Positions 7,858-18,305 are shown, counted from the first letter of the stretch. The stretch: DNA of 64,000 bases from an uncultured Allomuricauda sp. (GCF_947499585.1 NZ_CANMOO010000001.1:930001-994000), one strand, 5' to 3'. Notes: generated from the sequence alone by a model not told the origin. Program-made: numbers and translations.

Positions 7858-7865
7858 TATCTTTG
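7858..7865 (+). promoter_or_regulatory. Possible second -7 box just before ilvD
   Basis: TATCTTTG fits TAnnTTTG exactly and lies 50 bp before the ilvD ATG, downstream of the attenuator terminator. If used, it would give basal expression that bypasses attenuation. No clear -33 element is seen, so this could be a chance match in AT-rich DNA. Confidence 0.3.
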
Positions 7866-7914
7866 ATTATAAGAGTAAATTCAACAAAAAACCGGATTCG
7901 AAAGAAATATATTA

Positions 7915-9591
7915 ATGGAATTGAATAAGTATAGTAAAAATGTTACCCAAGACCCAACGCAACCTGCAGCACAGGCTATGTTGCACGCCATAGGATTAAC
8001 GGAAGAAGATTTAAAAAAACCGTTGATCGGTATAGGAAGCACAGGGTATGAGGGGAATCCATGTAACATGCACCTAAATGAGTTAGCTACCTATGTTAAA
8101 GAAGGCACGCAACAAGGAAATCTTGTTGGCTTAATTTTTAACACCATTGGCGTCAGTGATGGTATTTCAATGGGAACTTATGGCATGCGCTATTCACTTC
8201 CATCAAGAGATATTATTGCCGATTCTATGGAGACCGTAGTTCAGGCAATGAATTATGACGGTTTGGCAACTGTTGTTGGATGTGACAAGAATATGCCTGG
8301 CGCACTTATGGCAATGATTCGTTTAGATAGACCTTCTATTTTAGTCTATGGGGGGACAATTGCATCTGGATGTCTAAAAGACAGAAAACTGGATGTAGTA
8401 TCTGCATTTGAAGCTTGGGGAGAGAAAGTCGCGGGGACCATTAATGAAGAAGAATACAAAAGTGTAATTCAAAACGCTTGCCCAGGTGCAGGAGCATGTG
8501 GCGGAATGTATACTGCAAACACTATGGCTTCTGCCATTGAGGCTTTGGGAATGGCGTTGCCTTACAATTCATCAAACCCTGCTGTTGGTGATAAAAAGAA
8601 GCAAGACTGTATTGATTCAGGAAAAGCGCTAAGACACTTATTGGAAAACGATATCAAACCAAGTGATATCATCTCTAAAAAATCATTGGAAAATGCAGTA
8701 CGGTTAATAACGATACTTGGCGGTTCTACAAATGCTGTACTTCATTTCTTGGCAATCGCAAGAGCTGCTGAAATAGATTTTGGTTTGGCAGATTTTCAAA
8801 GGATTAGTGATACCACACCTTTCTTGGCAGATTTAAAGCCAAGTGGAAAATATTTAATGGAAGACCTACACCATGTAGGAGGAGTTCCTGCTGTTATGAA
8901 GTTCATGCTAAAACATAACATGTTGCATGGAGACTGTCTTACCGTTACAGGAAAAACAATAGCCGAAAATCTAGCTGATGTTGCTGATTTAACAGAGGGG
9001 CAACAAGTTGTAAAGGATTTAGAGAACCCAATCAAAGAAACAGGGCACCTTAGAATACTTCATGGCAATCTTGCTATTGAAGGAGCGGTTGCAAAAATCA
9101 CAGGAAAAGAAGGATTGCATTTCTCAGGACCGGCAAAAGTTTTTGAGGGCGAGTTTGATGCGAATGACGGTATTCGTGATGGATTGGTGAAAAAGGGAGA
9201 TGTTGTAGTCATTAGGTATGAAGGACCAAAAGGAGGCCCAGGAATGCCAGAAATGCTAAAACCTACTGCTGCTATTATGGGAGTAGGATTGGGTAAAGAT
9301 GTGGCTTTGATTACTGACGGTAGGTTCTCTGGAGGAACCCATGGCTTTGTGGTGGGTCACATTGCACCAGAAGCGCAAGATGGTGGAGCTATAGGATTGG
9401 TGAAGGATGGAGACATTATTACCATTGATGCAGAGAAAAATAGTATTTCCATGGCTGTTTCAGATGAAGAATTGGCAAGCAGAAAGGAAAAATGGGTACA
9501 GCCACCATTAAAGGTTAAAAAAGGAAGTTTATACAAATATGCCAAAACAGTTTCATCTGCCTCGAAAGGCTGCGTAACTGATTTGATTTAA
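7915..9591 (+). CDS. ilvD: Dihydroxy-acid dehydratase
   Basis: 558 residues, full length for IlvD. It dehydrates 2,3-dihydroxy-isovalerate and 2,3-dihydroxy-3-methylvalerate to the 2-oxo acids in valine and isoleucine synthesis. The iron-sulfur cysteines are present in GNPCNM (Cys50), GCDKNMPG (about 123) and CPGAGACGG (about 190-196). The C-terminal [29 protein letters not shown] segment is the ILVD_EDD family signature. First structural gene of the ilv operon, behind a leader-peptide attenuator; ilvB follows after 49 bp, with a possible hairpin between them. Confidence 0.97.
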   Translation: MELNKYSKNVTQDPTQPAAQAMLHAIGLTEEDLKKPLIGIGSTGYEGNPCNMHLNELATYVKEGTQQGNLVGLIFNTIGVSDGISMGTYGMRYSLPSRDIIADSMETVVQAMNYDGLATVVGCDKNMPGALMAMIRLDRPSILVYGGTIASGCLKDRKLDVVSAFEAWGEKVAGTINEEEYKSVIQNACPGAGACGGMYTANTMASAIEALGMALPYNSSNPAVGDKKKQDCIDSGKALRHLLENDIKPSDIISKKSLENAVRLITILGGSTNAVLHFLAIARAAEIDFGLADFQRISDTTPFLADLKPSGKYLMEDLHHVGGVPAVMKFMLKHNMLHGDCLTVTGKTIAENLADVADLTEGQQVVKDLENPIKETGHLRILHGNLAIEGAVAKITGKEGLHFSGPAKVFEGEFDANDGIRDGLVKKGDVVVIRYEGPKGGPGMPEMLKPTAAIMGVGLGKDVALITDGRFSGGTHGFVVGHIAPEAQDGGAIGLVKDGDIITIDAEKNSISMAVSDEELASRKEKWVQPPLKVKKGSLYKYAKTVSSASKGCVTDLI

Positions 9592-9597
9592 TAACAA

Positions 9598-9629
9598 TTT
9601 GGGGTTTTAAGGAAACTTTATTCCCCAAA
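9598..9629 (+). other. Intercistronic hairpin between ilvD and ilvB
   Basis: TTTGGGG (9598-9604) pairs with CCCCAAA (9623-9629), and inside the loop AAG-GAAA-CTT can form a small tetraloop stem. It has no T tract, so it is not a classical terminator. It ends 11 bp before the ilvB ATG and could affect mRNA stability or relative translation of the two cistrons. Structural reading only. Confidence 0.35.
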
Positions 9630-9640
9630 ACATTACGCTT

Positions 9641-11374
9641 ATGGAAACACTAAAAGCACAAAAGAAAGATTCTGAAAAAGACACCGTTATGCGAATAAGT
9701 GGTGCTGAAGCTATAATACATTGTTTGTTGGCTGAAGGAGTAGATTTAATCTATGGATATCCAGGTGGAGCAATTATGCCCGTTTATGATGAGCTATACA
9801 AGTTTCAGGATAAACTAACGCACATCTTAACTAGACATGAGCAAGGTGCTACCCATGCGGCACAAGGCTATGCAAGAGTTAGCGGAAAAGTAGGGGTTGC
9901 TATGGCAACGTCAGGTCCCGGTGCTACCAATTTGGTTACTGGATTGGCAGATGCCCAAATAGATTCAACGCCAATGGTGTGCATAACAGGTCAAGTACCA
10001 AGACATTTGTTGGGTTCAGACGCCTTTCAAGAGACAGATATTGTTGGGATTTCTACGCCCGTCACTAAATGGAACTATCAAGTTACCAAGGCTAGCGAGA
10101 TTCCCGAGATTATGGCAAAAGCTTTTTATATCGCAAGATCTGGGAGACCTGGGCCTGTATTGATAGATATTACCAAAAACGCTCAGTTTGATGAGTTGGA
10201 TTTTACATATGAAAAATGTAAAGGAGTTCGGAGTTACAAACCTGTTCCCGAACCAGACTTAAAAGCAATTGAAGAAGCTGCCGAGCTTATCAACAATGCA
10301 AAAAAGCCATTTATAGTTTTTGGACAAGGAGTAATATTAGGAGAAGCGGAGGAAGAACTCAAGGCATTGGTGGAAAAGGCAGGAATTCCAGCTGCTTGGA
10401 CTATTTTGGGACTATCGGCAATGGACACTGCCCACCCTTTGAATGTGGGAATGGTAGGTATGCACGGCAATTATGGTCCAAATGTGTTGACCAATGAATG
10501 CGATCTACTCATTGCCATAGGAATGCGCTTTGATGATAGAGTAACAGGTAGCTTGGACACCTATGCAAAACAGGCAAAAGTGATTCATTTTGAAATTGAC
10601 CCAGCAGAAATTAATAAAAATGTAAAAGCAGATGTAGCAGTCTTAGGAAATGCTAGACAGACTTTGGATTTGTTATTGCCTTTGGTTAATAAAAACGAAC
10701 ATGCAGCATGGAAGGCTGAATTCGACAAAAAATATCAAATAGAATACGATACTGTTATCAAAAATGATATAACGCCTACTAAAGATGGTTTAACTATGGG
10801 TGAGGTCATTGAGCAAATCAATATTTCTTCAGAACATAAGGCCGTTATTGTTACAGATGTAGGACAACACCAGATGATTGCCTGCAGATATGCCAAGTTT
10901 AAACAATCTAAGAGCAATATAACTTCAGGAGGATTGGGAACTATGGGATTTGCATTGCCTGCAGCCATAGGGGCTAAAATGGGAGCAATGAACCGCGAAG
11001 TGGTTGCTGTTATTGGTGATGGGGGCTATCAAATGACAATTCAAGAGCTGGGGGTAATCTTTCAGCATAAAGTTCCGGTTAAAATTGTGGTGCTGAACAA
11101 TGACCATTTGGGTATGGTTCGTCAATGGCAAGAACTTTTCTTTGAGAGCAGGTATGCTTCAACGGTAATGGTTAACCCAGATTTTGTGAAGATTGCAGAG
11201 GGTTATCACATCAAATCAAGAAGAGTTTCGGTTCGTTCAGAATTAAAGGATGCAGTTGCAGAAATGATTGCATCCAAGGATTCATACTTTTTAGAGGTTA
11301 AAGTGGAGAAAGAAGATAATGTATTTCCAATGATTCCTTCAGGAGCATCTGTTTCAGATATTAGACTTAAGTAG
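9641..11374 (+). CDS. ilvB: Acetolactate synthase, large (catalytic) subunit
   Basis: 577 residues with the three thiamine-diphosphate enzyme domains. The N-terminal domain has YPGGAIMPVYDEL and the catalytic glutamate in RHEQGATHAAQGYAR. The C-terminal cofactor domain has VIGDGGYQMTIQEL followed about 26 residues later by NNDHLGMVRQWQELFF, the Mg-diphosphate motif. The enzyme condenses pyruvate with pyruvate or 2-oxobutyrate in the first common step of valine, leucine and isoleucine synthesis. It needs the IlvN regulatory subunit, encoded in the same operon one gene downstream. The stop is 2 bp before the next gene. Confidence 0.97.
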   Translation: METLKAQKKDSEKDTVMRISGAEAIIHCLLAEGVDLIYGYPGGAIMPVYDELYKFQDKLTHILTRHEQGATHAAQGYARVSGKVGVAMATSGPGATNLVTGLADAQIDSTPMVCITGQVPRHLLGSDAFQETDIVGISTPVTKWNYQVTKASEIPEIMAKAFYIARSGRPGPVLIDITKNAQFDELDFTYEKCKGVRSYKPVPEPDLKAIEEAAELINNAKKPFIVFGQGVILGEAEEELKALVEKAGIPAAWTILGLSAMDTAHPLNVGMVGMHGNYGPNVLTNECDLLIAIGMRFDDRVTGSLDTYAKQAKVIHFEIDPAEINKNVKADVAVLGNARQTLDLLLPLVNKNEHAAWKAEFDKKYQIEYDTVIKNDITPTKDGLTMGEVIEQINISSEHKAVIVTDVGQHQMIACRYAKFKQSKSNITSGGLGTMGFALPAAIGAKMGAMNREVVAVIGDGGYQMTIQELGVIFQHKVPVKIVVLNNDHLGMVRQWQELFFESRYASTVMVNPDFVKIAEGYHIKSRRVSVRSELKDAVAEMIASKDSYFLEVKVEKEDNVFPMIPSGASVSDIRLK

Positions 11375-11376
11375 AG

Positions 11377-11958
11377 ATGGATCAAACTAATATTTTAGAT
11401 ACACCACAAGTGTATCCAGAGTTACTTGCTAAATCTAAGGAGATAGGATTTACTATGCCTTCAGACATGTATATCGGAACATTTCTTAAAACCTTGGTCT
11501 CTTCTAAACCAAATGGGAACTTTTTGGAGTTAGGTACCGGTATGAGTCTATCTCTAGCTTGGATGCTGGAAGGAATGGACATGAGTTCAAAACTTATTAG
11601 TATTGACAATGATGAAGAACTTATTCAAATAGCGAAGGATTTTTTTGCCGATGACCAGAGACTTCAATTGGTTTGCGCTGATGGAGATGTATGGTTGTCT
11701 CAATATAATGGAGAAAAGTTTGATTTAATCTTTGCGGATGCATGGCCAGGAAAGTACAGTTGTTTGGATGAAGTGTTGAAACTGATTAAGGTTGGAGGGT
11801 TTTATGTGATTGATGATATGAGAAAACAAGCCAATTGGCCGGTAGGTCATGAGTACAATGCATCTTCATTAATTAAGGTATTGGAAGCAAAGGAAGATTT
11901 TACAATTACAAAAATGGACTGGTCAACAGGAGTTATAGTTGCCGTGAAAACAAAATAA
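11377..11958 (+). CDS. Class I SAM-dependent methyltransferase inside the ilv operon
   Basis: 193 residues. FLELGTGMSLSL (glycine loop, 51-55) with ISIDNDEEL (acidic residue D77) is the SAM-binding signature; LIFADAWPGKYS and GGFYVIDDM follow at the positions seen in O-methyltransferase-like Rossmann proteins such as the YrrM/catechol type. It lies between ilvB and ilvN with 2-bp gaps on both sides, so it is translated as part of the operon. The substrate is unknown. A methylation role linked to branched-chain synthesis is only suggested by position. Confidence 0.8.
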   Translation: MDQTNILDTPQVYPELLAKSKEIGFTMPSDMYIGTFLKTLVSSKPNGNFLELGTGMSLSLAWMLEGMDMSSKLISIDNDEELIQIAKDFFADDQRLQLVCADGDVWLSQYNGEKFDLIFADAWPGKYSCLDEVLKLIKVGGFYVIDDMRKQANWPVGHEYNASSLIKVLEAKEDFTITKMDWSTGVIVAVKTK

Positions 11959-11960
11959 GT

Positions 11961-12488
11961 ATGGAAAAACAGTGGTACACCATCTCAGTTTATTCAGAGA
12001 ACAATGTTGGATTACTAAATAGAATATCTGGAATATTCTTAAAGAGACACATTAACATAGAGAGTTTAAATGTCTCTAAATCAGAAATTGATAATGTCTC
12101 AAAATTCACAATAGTTGTTGTGGCTCCGGAAGAATCGGTCAGAAAAATTGTGGGACAGATAGAGAAACAGGTAGAAGTGATAAAAGCTTACTATCATACA
12201 GACGATGAGACCATTTATCAAGAATCTGCCTTGTTCAAAATATCATCAGATTTATTGTTTGATGAGAGACAGATTCAAAACATTATCAAAGAAAGTAATT
12301 CACAAATTGTAACCGTGGCTAGAGACTTTTTTGTTTTGGCCAAAACAGGACGCAGGCATGAAATAGACGAAATGCACGATGCCTTTGAACCCTATGGTAT
12401 AATGCAGTTTGTACGTTCAGGAAGGATTGCAGTAAGTAAAGCAGCAATGCCAATAACCAGTATTTTAGCAGAATTTCAAAATCAATAA
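11961..12488 (+). CDS. ilvN: Acetolactate synthase, small (regulatory) subunit
   Basis: 175 residues. The N-terminal 75 residues form an ACT domain (ISVYSENNVGLLNRISGIF, then INIESLNV) that binds valine for feedback inhibition. The C-terminal half (ARDFFVLAKTGRRHEIDEM, then GRIAVSK) is the ALS_ss_C domain that activates the catalytic subunit. It is longer than E. coli IlvN and close to the IlvH length. It follows the methyltransferase after 2 bp and precedes ilvC by 24 bp. Confidence 0.95.
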   Translation: MEKQWYTISVYSENNVGLLNRISGIFLKRHINIESLNVSKSEIDNVSKFTIVVVAPEESVRKIVGQIEKQVEVIKAYYHTDDETIYQESALFKISSDLLFDERQIQNIIKESNSQIVTVARDFFVLAKTGRRHEIDEMHDAFEPYGIMQFVRSGRIAVSKAAMPITSILAEFQNQ

Positions 12489-12512
12489 ATAGCACAAAAT
12501 CAAAAACTAAAA

Positions 12513-13988
12513 ATGACAAATTATTTTAATACGCTATCACTTCGAGATAAATTAGAACAGTTAGGAAAATGCAGATTTATGGATGCCAGTGAATTTGCTG
12601 ATGGCGTTACTGCGTTAAAAGGAATGAAGATTGTAATTGTAGGCTGTGGTGCCCAGGGTTTAAACCAGGGTTTAAATATGAGGGATTCAGGTTTGGATAT
12701 TTCATATACCTTAAGGGAGGCTGCGATTAAAGAGCAAAGGCAATCCTATAAAAATGCCAAGGAGAACAACTTTAATGTGGGAACCTATGAAGAGTTGATT
12801 CCTAGCGCAGATTTGGTTATCAATTTAACTCCTGATAAGCAGCATACCAATGTGGTAAGCACTGTAATGCCTTTAATGAAAAAAGGAGCTACACTTTCCT
12901 ATTCCCATGGCTTTAATATTGTAGAAGAGGGAATGCAAATCCGAAAGGACCTTACGGTAATTATGGTGGCTCCAAAGAGTCCAGGTTCTGAAGTTCGTGA
13001 AGAATATAAGAGAGGTTTTGGAGTGCCTACGCTGATTGCCGTACATCCAGAAAACGATCCTGAAGGTAAAGGTTTGGCACAAGCAAAAGCCTATGCAGCC
13101 GGAACTGGCGGGCACAAAGCAGGAGTATTGGAATCTTCTTTTGTCGCTGAAGTAAAATCAGATTTGATGGGAGAGCAAACCATTCTTTGTGGGTTGTTGC
13201 AAACAGGTTCCATTTTATCTTTCAATAAAATGTTGGAAAAAGGAATTGACGCTGGGTATGCTTCAAAGTTAATTCAATATGGATGGGAAACCATCACAGA
13301 AGGATTAAAGCATGGAGGAATCACCAATATGATGGACAGATTATCTAACCCTGCCAAAATAAAAGCGTTTGACCTAGCGGAAGAATTAAAAGATATTATG
13401 CGTCCTCTTTTTCAAAAACATATGGACGATATCATGAGCGGTCACTTTTCTAAAACCATGATGGAAGATTGGGACAATGATGATAAGAATTTATTGGATT
13501 GGAGGTCAGCGACTGGTGAAACAGCTTTTGAGAAGACCCCAGCCAGTAACGATGCTATTTCAGAACAAGAGTTCTATGACAATGGAGTGTTAATGGTTGC
13601 TTTTGTAAAATCTGGAGTAGAGTTGGCATTTGAAACGATGACAGAATCAGGAATTATAGATGAATCGGCATACTACGAATCCTTACACGAAACACCTTTG
13701 ATTGCTAATACCATTGCAAGAAAAAAGTTGTTTGAGATGAATCGTGTAATATCTGACACGGCAGAATATGGTTGTTATTTATTTGATCATGCCTGTAAGC
13801 CTTTATTGACAGATTTCATGAAAACTGTCGAGACTGATATTATTGGCGAAAAGTATGGAGAAGGAAAAGACAATGGTGTTGACAATGTTAAGCTTATCAC
13901 GGTGAACAAGGCACTGCGCGAACATCCTGTGGAAGTGGTAGGTGCTAGATTGAGAGAATCAATGACCGCTATGAAGCCCATAGCTTAG
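12513..13988 (+). CDS. ilvC: Ketol-acid reductoisomerase, class II (long form)
   Basis: 491 residues, the class II length known from E. coli IlvC, with a duplicated C-terminal knotted domain. The dinucleotide site is [20 protein letters not shown] near residue 38; the Mg-binding C-terminal region has [11 protein letters not shown] with conserved Asp and Glu residues, repeated later in the second domain. It converts acetolactate and acetohydroxybutyrate to the dihydroxy acids using NADPH. It sits between ilvN and ilvA in the ilv operon. Confidence 0.97.
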   Translation: MTNYFNTLSLRDKLEQLGKCRFMDASEFADGVTALKGMKIVIVGCGAQGLNQGLNMRDSGLDISYTLREAAIKEQRQSYKNAKENNFNVGTYEELIPSADLVINLTPDKQHTNVVSTVMPLMKKGATLSYSHGFNIVEEGMQIRKDLTVIMVAPKSPGSEVREEYKRGFGVPTLIAVHPENDPEGKGLAQAKAYAAGTGGHKAGVLESSFVAEVKSDLMGEQTILCGLLQTGSILSFNKMLEKGIDAGYASKLIQYGWETITEGLKHGGITNMMDRLSNPAKIKAFDLAEELKDIMRPLFQKHMDDIMSGHFSKTMMEDWDNDDKNLLDWRSATGETAFEKTPASNDAISEQEFYDNGVLMVAFVKSGVELAFETMTESGIIDESAYYESLHETPLIANTIARKKLFEMNRVISDTAEYGCYLFDHACKPLLTDFMKTVETDIIGEKYGEGKDNGVDNVKLITVNKALREHPVEVVGARLRESMTAMKPIA

Positions 13989-14006
13989 ACTTGAGTTTCT
14001 TATAAA

Positions 14007-15290
14007 TTGGAAATAAATAACCTGATGAAAGAAACGGCAGCTACATATTTTCCGCAAATAGCTGATATCTATGAAGCTGCCAATACTATTAAGCAGGTTG
14101 CTGGAGAAACACCTTTACAGCAAAGTATTCGTTACTCGAAGAAGTATGATGCCGATATCTTGCTAAAGAGAGAAGATTTACAGCGGGTAAGAAGTTATAA
14201 AATTCGCGGTGCTTTCAATAAAATCAGTTCCCTTACCAAAGAAGAACTAAAAAATGGTGTGGTTTGCGCTAGCGCTGGAAACCATGCTCAAGGAGTTGCG
14301 TTTGCTTGCAATCACTTAGGGGTTAAAGGAACTATTTATATGCCTGCGGTTACTCCAAAACAAAAGATTGACCAAACCAGAATGTTTGGTGGAGACTGGA
14401 TAAAAGTGGTGTTGGAAGGGGATACTTTTGATGATTCCCAAAAGGCGGCCAAATTGTTTTGCAGCCAAAAAGATAAAACTTTTGTTCATCCTTTTGATGA
14501 TGCAAAAACCATTGAAGGCCAAGCCACAATTGGGCTAGAGTTATTAAACCAGTCTAAGGAGCCTATAGATTATATTTTTGTCGCAGTAGGTGGGGGAGGA
14601 TTGGCGGCTGGATTATGCGGTACATTTCGAGCGTTGTCTCCTAAAACCAAAATCATTGGTATAGAACCAGAAGGTGCTCCCTCTATGAAAATATCCATAG
14701 AAAAAGGGGAATTGGTTGAACTGCCCCAAATTGATAAATTTATAGATGGTGCTGCCGTTCAAAAAGTTGGAGAATATACTTTTCCAATTTGTAAGGACTA
14801 TCTGCACAAAATGGAAACTGTGCCAGAAGGGAAAGTATGTCAGACCATTTTGGATTTATATAATAGAGATGCTATTGTTGTTGAACCCGCTGGAGCTTTA
14901 ACCATTGCTGCTCTAGATGATTTTAAAAACGAAATAAAAGGCAAAACTGTTGTGTGCATTGTTAGCGGCAGTAACAATGATATTACGCGTACTGCAGAAA
15001 TAAAAGAAAGAGCTTTATTATATGGTAACTTAAAACATTATTTTATCGTTCGTTTTCCACAGCGTCCAGGAGCCCTCAAAGAATTTGTGGCTGATATTTT
15101 AGGTCCAGATGATGATATCACACATTTTGAATACTCTAAAAAATCGAGTAGGGAAAATGCACCAGCGGTCGTTGGTATTGAATTAAAATCTTCCCAGGAT
15201 TTGGATCCATTGATTGAACGAATGAAAACCAATAACTTTTTCGGTGATTACCTCAATAACAAGCCTGACCTTTTTCAATATTTGGTGTAA
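14007..15290 (+). CDS. ilvA: Threonine dehydratase (biosynthetic, single ACT-like domain)
   Basis: 427 residues. PLP lysine K65 lies in RSYKIRGAF; SAGNHAQGVAF, the glycine-rich phosphate loop VGGGGLAAG and SGSNNDITR follow. The last 85 residues (HYFIVRFPQRPGALKEF onward) form one ACT-like regulatory domain, so this is the shorter allosteric form rather than the two-domain E. coli form. It makes 2-oxobutyrate for isoleucine. The start is a TTG at 14007; an ATG at 14025 is an alternative and would shorten the protein by six residues. Last gene of the ilv operon; no clear terminator hairpin follows. Confidence 0.95.
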   Translation: MEINNLMKETAATYFPQIADIYEAANTIKQVAGETPLQQSIRYSKKYDADILLKREDLQRVRSYKIRGAFNKISSLTKEELKNGVVCASAGNHAQGVAFACNHLGVKGTIYMPAVTPKQKIDQTRMFGGDWIKVVLEGDTFDDSQKAAKLFCSQKDKTFVHPFDDAKTIEGQATIGLELLNQSKEPIDYIFVAVGGGGLAAGLCGTFRALSPKTKIIGIEPEGAPSMKISIEKGELVELPQIDKFIDGAAVQKVGEYTFPICKDYLHKMETVPEGKVCQTILDLYNRDAIVVEPAGALTIAALDDFKNEIKGKTVVCIVSGSNNDITRTAEIKERALLYGNLKHYFIVRFPQRPGALKEFVADILGPDDDITHFEYSKKSSRENAPAVVGIELKSSQDLDPLIERMKTNNFFGDYLNNKPDLFQYLV

Positions 15291-15452
15291 TCTGCATAAC
15301 AATTTTAAAACCTTTTCTGATAAAGGCCCTACTAAAACGTTTTCGTAGCTAAACCATTGAAAATAAAGGGTTTTTCAATCTTTTTTATGTTAACTTTATT
15401 CGATATTTAAGCTAGTAAATAGAAATTAATTCTAATTAAAAAGCATAGGATT

Positions 15453-17042
15453 ATGCCAATTAAAACAGCAATACCAGAAGAATTCCAAATTACCTCGGAA
15501 ATACATCAAAAAACCTATTTGGTCAATGGTGAGTTGAAAGAATGGAAAGGGAATAACACAACAGTAATTTCAACAATCTCGTCAACGGAGAAATACGAGC
15601 ATACCGTTTTAGGAAGTATTCCGGATATGGGAGAAGCTGAAGCGTTAGAAGCGTTGGATGCAGCGGTAGGGGCATATGACCAAGGTCAAGGGGTATGGCC
15701 GACCATGAAAGTAAAAGACCGTATTGAATGTATGGAGTCCTTTGTAAAAAAAATGGAGGAGAAGCGAGAGGAAGTGGTAAAGCTCTTAATGTGGGAAATT
15801 GGCAAATCGCTACCGGACTCACAAAAGGAGTTTGATCGTACCGTTGAATACATTTATGATACCATTGAAGACTATAAAAAATTGGATCGTGATTCTGCGA
15901 AGTTCCAAAAACATGATGGGGTATATGCCCATATCCGTAGGGGACCCTTGGGTGTAGTTTTATGTTTAGGGCCTTATAACTACCCCTTAAACGAGACCTT
16001 TGCTTTGTTGATTCCAGCAATTATTATGGGGAATACAACGGTATTTAAACCAGCCAAGCATGGGGTTTTGTTAATAACGCCGTTATTGGAGGCCTTCCAG
16101 AGTAGTTTTCCAAAAGGCGTTGTCAATATTTTGTTCGGAAGGGGCAGGGCAGTGGCGGCACCTATTATGAAAACTGGCAAGGTAGATGTATTGGCGTTAA
16201 TAGGAAACAGTAAATCTGCCAATGCATTACAGGACCAACATCCAAAAAGTAACCGATTAAGGTTGGTGTTGGGGCTTGAAGCTAAAAATCCGGCTATTAT
16301 TTTACCAGATGCAGATTTGGATTTAACCATAAATGAATGTTTAGCTGGTACACTTTCTTTTAATGGACAGCGATGTACTGCCTTGAAAGTGGTTTATGTG
16401 CACGAAGATGTAAAGGATGAGTTTTTAAAACGATTCTCAGAAAAAGTAGACGCCTTAAAATTTGGAAATCCTTGGGATGATGGTGTAAAACTCACACCGT
16501 TGCCAGAGCCAGGTAAGCCTGCTTATATTCAAGAATTATTGGATGATGCCAAGGCAAAAGGTGCTAAAATCAAAAACAAAAAAGGAGGGAAACAATCCGA
16601 TAATTATATCTGGCCAGCAGTTTTGCACCCAGTTTCTAAAGACATGCGAGTGTATGAAGAAGAACAGTTTGGGCCTATAATTCCTGTGGTTTCTTTTAAA
16701 GATATAGAAGAACCTTTAGATGATATGGCGGAGTCCAACTACGGGCAGCAAGTAAGTTTGTTTGGTAAGGATGTGTATACCCTATCTCCATTGATTGATT
16801 CGCTTGCCAATTTAGTGTGTAGAGTAAATTTAAACAGTTCTTGTCAACGAGGTCCAGATGTTTACCCATTTACAGGAAGAAAAGATTCTGCTCAATCTAC
16901 TCTAAGTGTTCATGATGCACTACGTTCTTTCTCTATTAGAACCTTTGTTGCTTTTAAGGACAATGATTTGAACAATGAAACCATTGAACAACTGTTAGAA
17001 GCTAAAGTGAGCAATTTTTTAAGCACGGATTACATTTTGTAG
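15453..17042 (+). CDS. gapN: NADP-dependent non-phosphorylating glyceraldehyde-3-phosphate dehydrogenase (GapN type)
   Basis: 529-residue aldehyde dehydrogenase. The catalytic Cys308 is in FNGQRCTA, the general-base Glu276 in LGLEAKNPA, and the oxyanion Asn176 in [10 protein letters not shown]. The C-terminal segment [16 protein letters not shown] is typical of the GapN subgroup and is thought to recognise the phosphate of the substrate. The enzyme oxidises glyceraldehyde-3-phosphate directly to 3-phosphoglycerate, giving NADPH at the expense of one ATP. It is monocistronic, 162 bp after ilvA. The NADP preference is inferred from the subgroup. Confidence 0.87.
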   Translation: MPIKTAIPEEFQITSEIHQKTYLVNGELKEWKGNNTTVISTISSTEKYEHTVLGSIPDMGEAEALEALDAAVGAYDQGQGVWPTMKVKDRIECMESFVKKMEEKREEVVKLLMWEIGKSLPDSQKEFDRTVEYIYDTIEDYKKLDRDSAKFQKHDGVYAHIRRGPLGVVLCLGPYNYPLNETFALLIPAIIMGNTTVFKPAKHGVLLITPLLEAFQSSFPKGVVNILFGRGRAVAAPIMKTGKVDVLALIGNSKSANALQDQHPKSNRLRLVLGLEAKNPAIILPDADLDLTINECLAGTLSFNGQRCTALKVVYVHEDVKDEFLKRFSEKVDALKFGNPWDDGVKLTPLPEPGKPAYIQELLDDAKAKGAKIKNKKGGKQSDNYIWPAVLHPVSKDMRVYEEEQFGPIIPVVSFKDIEEPLDDMAESNYGQQVSLFGKDVYTLSPLIDSLANLVCRVNLNSSCQRGPDVYPFTGRKDSAQSTLSVHDALRSFSIRTFVAFKDNDLNNETIEQLLEAKVSNFLSTDYIL

Positions 17043-17060
17043 TAGTCTTTTGGAATGTGA

Positions 17061-17534
17061 TCAGGAATCGGGAATGGTAATTATTTCATATTTCCAATCT
17101 TTTTTTGTTTTATGACCTTTTAAGAGGTTTGGTGGTTTTATGCCTCCATAGATAAAAGTAGTGGCAGGTATGGATAATAGAATTGCAGCTGAATTTTGAG
17201 TGATAACATAAATAAGAAACCCCACTGTAAGTGCCGTAGCAGCATTATAATAGAAAAATCCACTGATAATAATAGAAGCAAGCAGAGGATTCCGTTTCAG
17301 TTTTATAATTTCATCGATTGCTACTTTTCTATGTTTTATTAGAATATAGTTTTTGTCCAAAATTGCAAACCTACCCGATAAGCGTTCTCCATTTTTAGTC
17401 TTTAGTCTTATCCGTTTATGTTCTTTTATAATTATTTGTTTTTGTAGGGTAGAATTTGTGATTTTGAGAGCTTTTTTTTGTGAAAAAATCATAGTAGTAA
17501 AAAGCAAGCCAACTAATAGTAGGTATATTTTCAT
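17061..17534 (-). CDS. Hypothetical exported/membrane protein
   Basis: 157 residues, not recognised. A signal peptide is evident (MKIYLLLVGLLFTTMIFSQ). Residues about 35-80 (RLKTKNGERLSGRFAILDKN...AIDEIIKLKR) read like a small beta-barrel of the Sm/SH3-like kind, seen in short Bacteroidota membrane proteins; two hydrophobic segments follow (about 88-130). Faces the end of gapN; the next upstream gene on its strand is a lipoprotein 50 bp away, so the two may be one transcript. Function unknown. Confidence 0.65.
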   Translation of the reverse strand: MKIYLLLVGLLFTTMIFSQKKALKITNSTLQKQIIIKEHKRIRLKTKNGERLSGRFAILDKNYILIKHRKVAIDEIIKLKRNPLLASIIISGFFYYNAATALTVGFLIYVITQNSAAILLSIPATTFIYGGIKPPNLLKGHKTKKDWKYEIITIPDS

Positions 17535-17584
17535 TACAAGAAGGGTTTACGGTTTCTGATAAAAGCATATGGGAAGTATGAACC

Positions 17585-18064
17585 TTATTTGCAGTCACCA
17601 TTGCAAGGTTCTGCACTCTCATAATCAGTATCTGTTATCTGAAAAAGGAATTGATCTTTTCCAATAGATATGTAGTCCGTATCCCTTAATAAATTTCTAT
17701 TGGCTGGGTCAAAAGCAGGCACTCCCGTTTGCATGAATTCAATTGTGTACGTTGCTTTTTTTTCATTATTGAAAACTGCAATTATAGAATCTGCTTCAAG
17801 AGATGCCACAGGTAATCTTAAGTTATTGCTTTCAGGTAAATTTTCCCACGTCCCCCCGCTCCTAGTAAGCACTGAGCCTTCCAATTGGTTGGATGTATTT
17901 AATAAAGTCTCATTATACCTGCTGGGTTCGCCATTTTTATAGAATTGTAGGACAATTTGAAAAGAACAACTGTTTTGAACAACATATTGCCTATCAAACC
18001 TAGGAGCCTCGGGACCACAAGCCATAACTAAAAATAGTAGGGTAATTAGAGTTGTGTTTTTCAT
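17585..18064 (-). CDS. Hypothetical lipoprotein
   Basis: 159 residues, not recognised. The start MKNTTLITLLFLVMACG gives a clear lipobox with Cys16, so the mature protein should be lipid-anchored. The mature part is rich in beta-prone, polar sequence and includes four more cysteines (for example NSCSF and the C-terminal EPCNGDC), which could form disulfides in the periplasm or at the surface. No catalytic motif was seen. It lies between another exported protein and a very small lipoprotein on the same strand. Confidence 0.65.
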   Translation of the reverse strand: MKNTTLITLLFLVMACGPEAPRFDRQYVVQNSCSFQIVLQFYKNGEPSRYNETLLNTSNQLEGSVLTRSGGTWENLPESNNLRLPVASLEADSIIAVFNNEKKATYTIEFMQTGVPAFDPANRNLLRDTDYISIGKDQFLFQITDTDYESAEPCNGDCK

Positions 18065-18173
18065 AGTATTGTATATAAACTAGTTAGACCAATTGTTAAA
18101 CAATTCGTCTAAATGTTTCTCTGTTGGATTATTGAATCTAGCTTTAATGTTACTTTTCCATTTTATCCTCTAA

Positions 18174-18305
18174 CTACTCATCTATGACTTTTGTCTTTTC
18201 AGAAATATTTGGTCTTTTAGGATGATACTCCTCTTTTTGACAGGAGAGAATTAAAAACATTGAAAGAACAAAAAATGTCAAATGGATTTTGCAGGCTTGT
18301 TTCAT
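18174..18305 (-). CDS. Very small putative lipoprotein (43 aa)
   Basis: ATG at 18303-18305, stop TAG at 18174-18176. The frame encodes MKQACKIHLTFF followed by a hydrophobic run and LILSC, a good lipobox with Cys22; the mature peptide would be about 22 residues, rich in charged residues (QKEEYHPKRPN). It lies on the same strand as, and 109 bp upstream of, the 17585-18064 lipoprotein. Such tiny lipoproteins are common in this family but usually missed. Coding status is inferred from the signal alone. Confidence 0.5.
   Translation of the reverse strand: MKQACKIHLTFFVLSMFLILSCQKEEYHPKRPNISEKTKVIDE

Noticed and set aside
15523-16020. 165-codon minus-strand open frame
   Set aside because: Antisense to gapN, which has complete aldehyde dehydrogenase motifs; no family resemblance in the antisense product.
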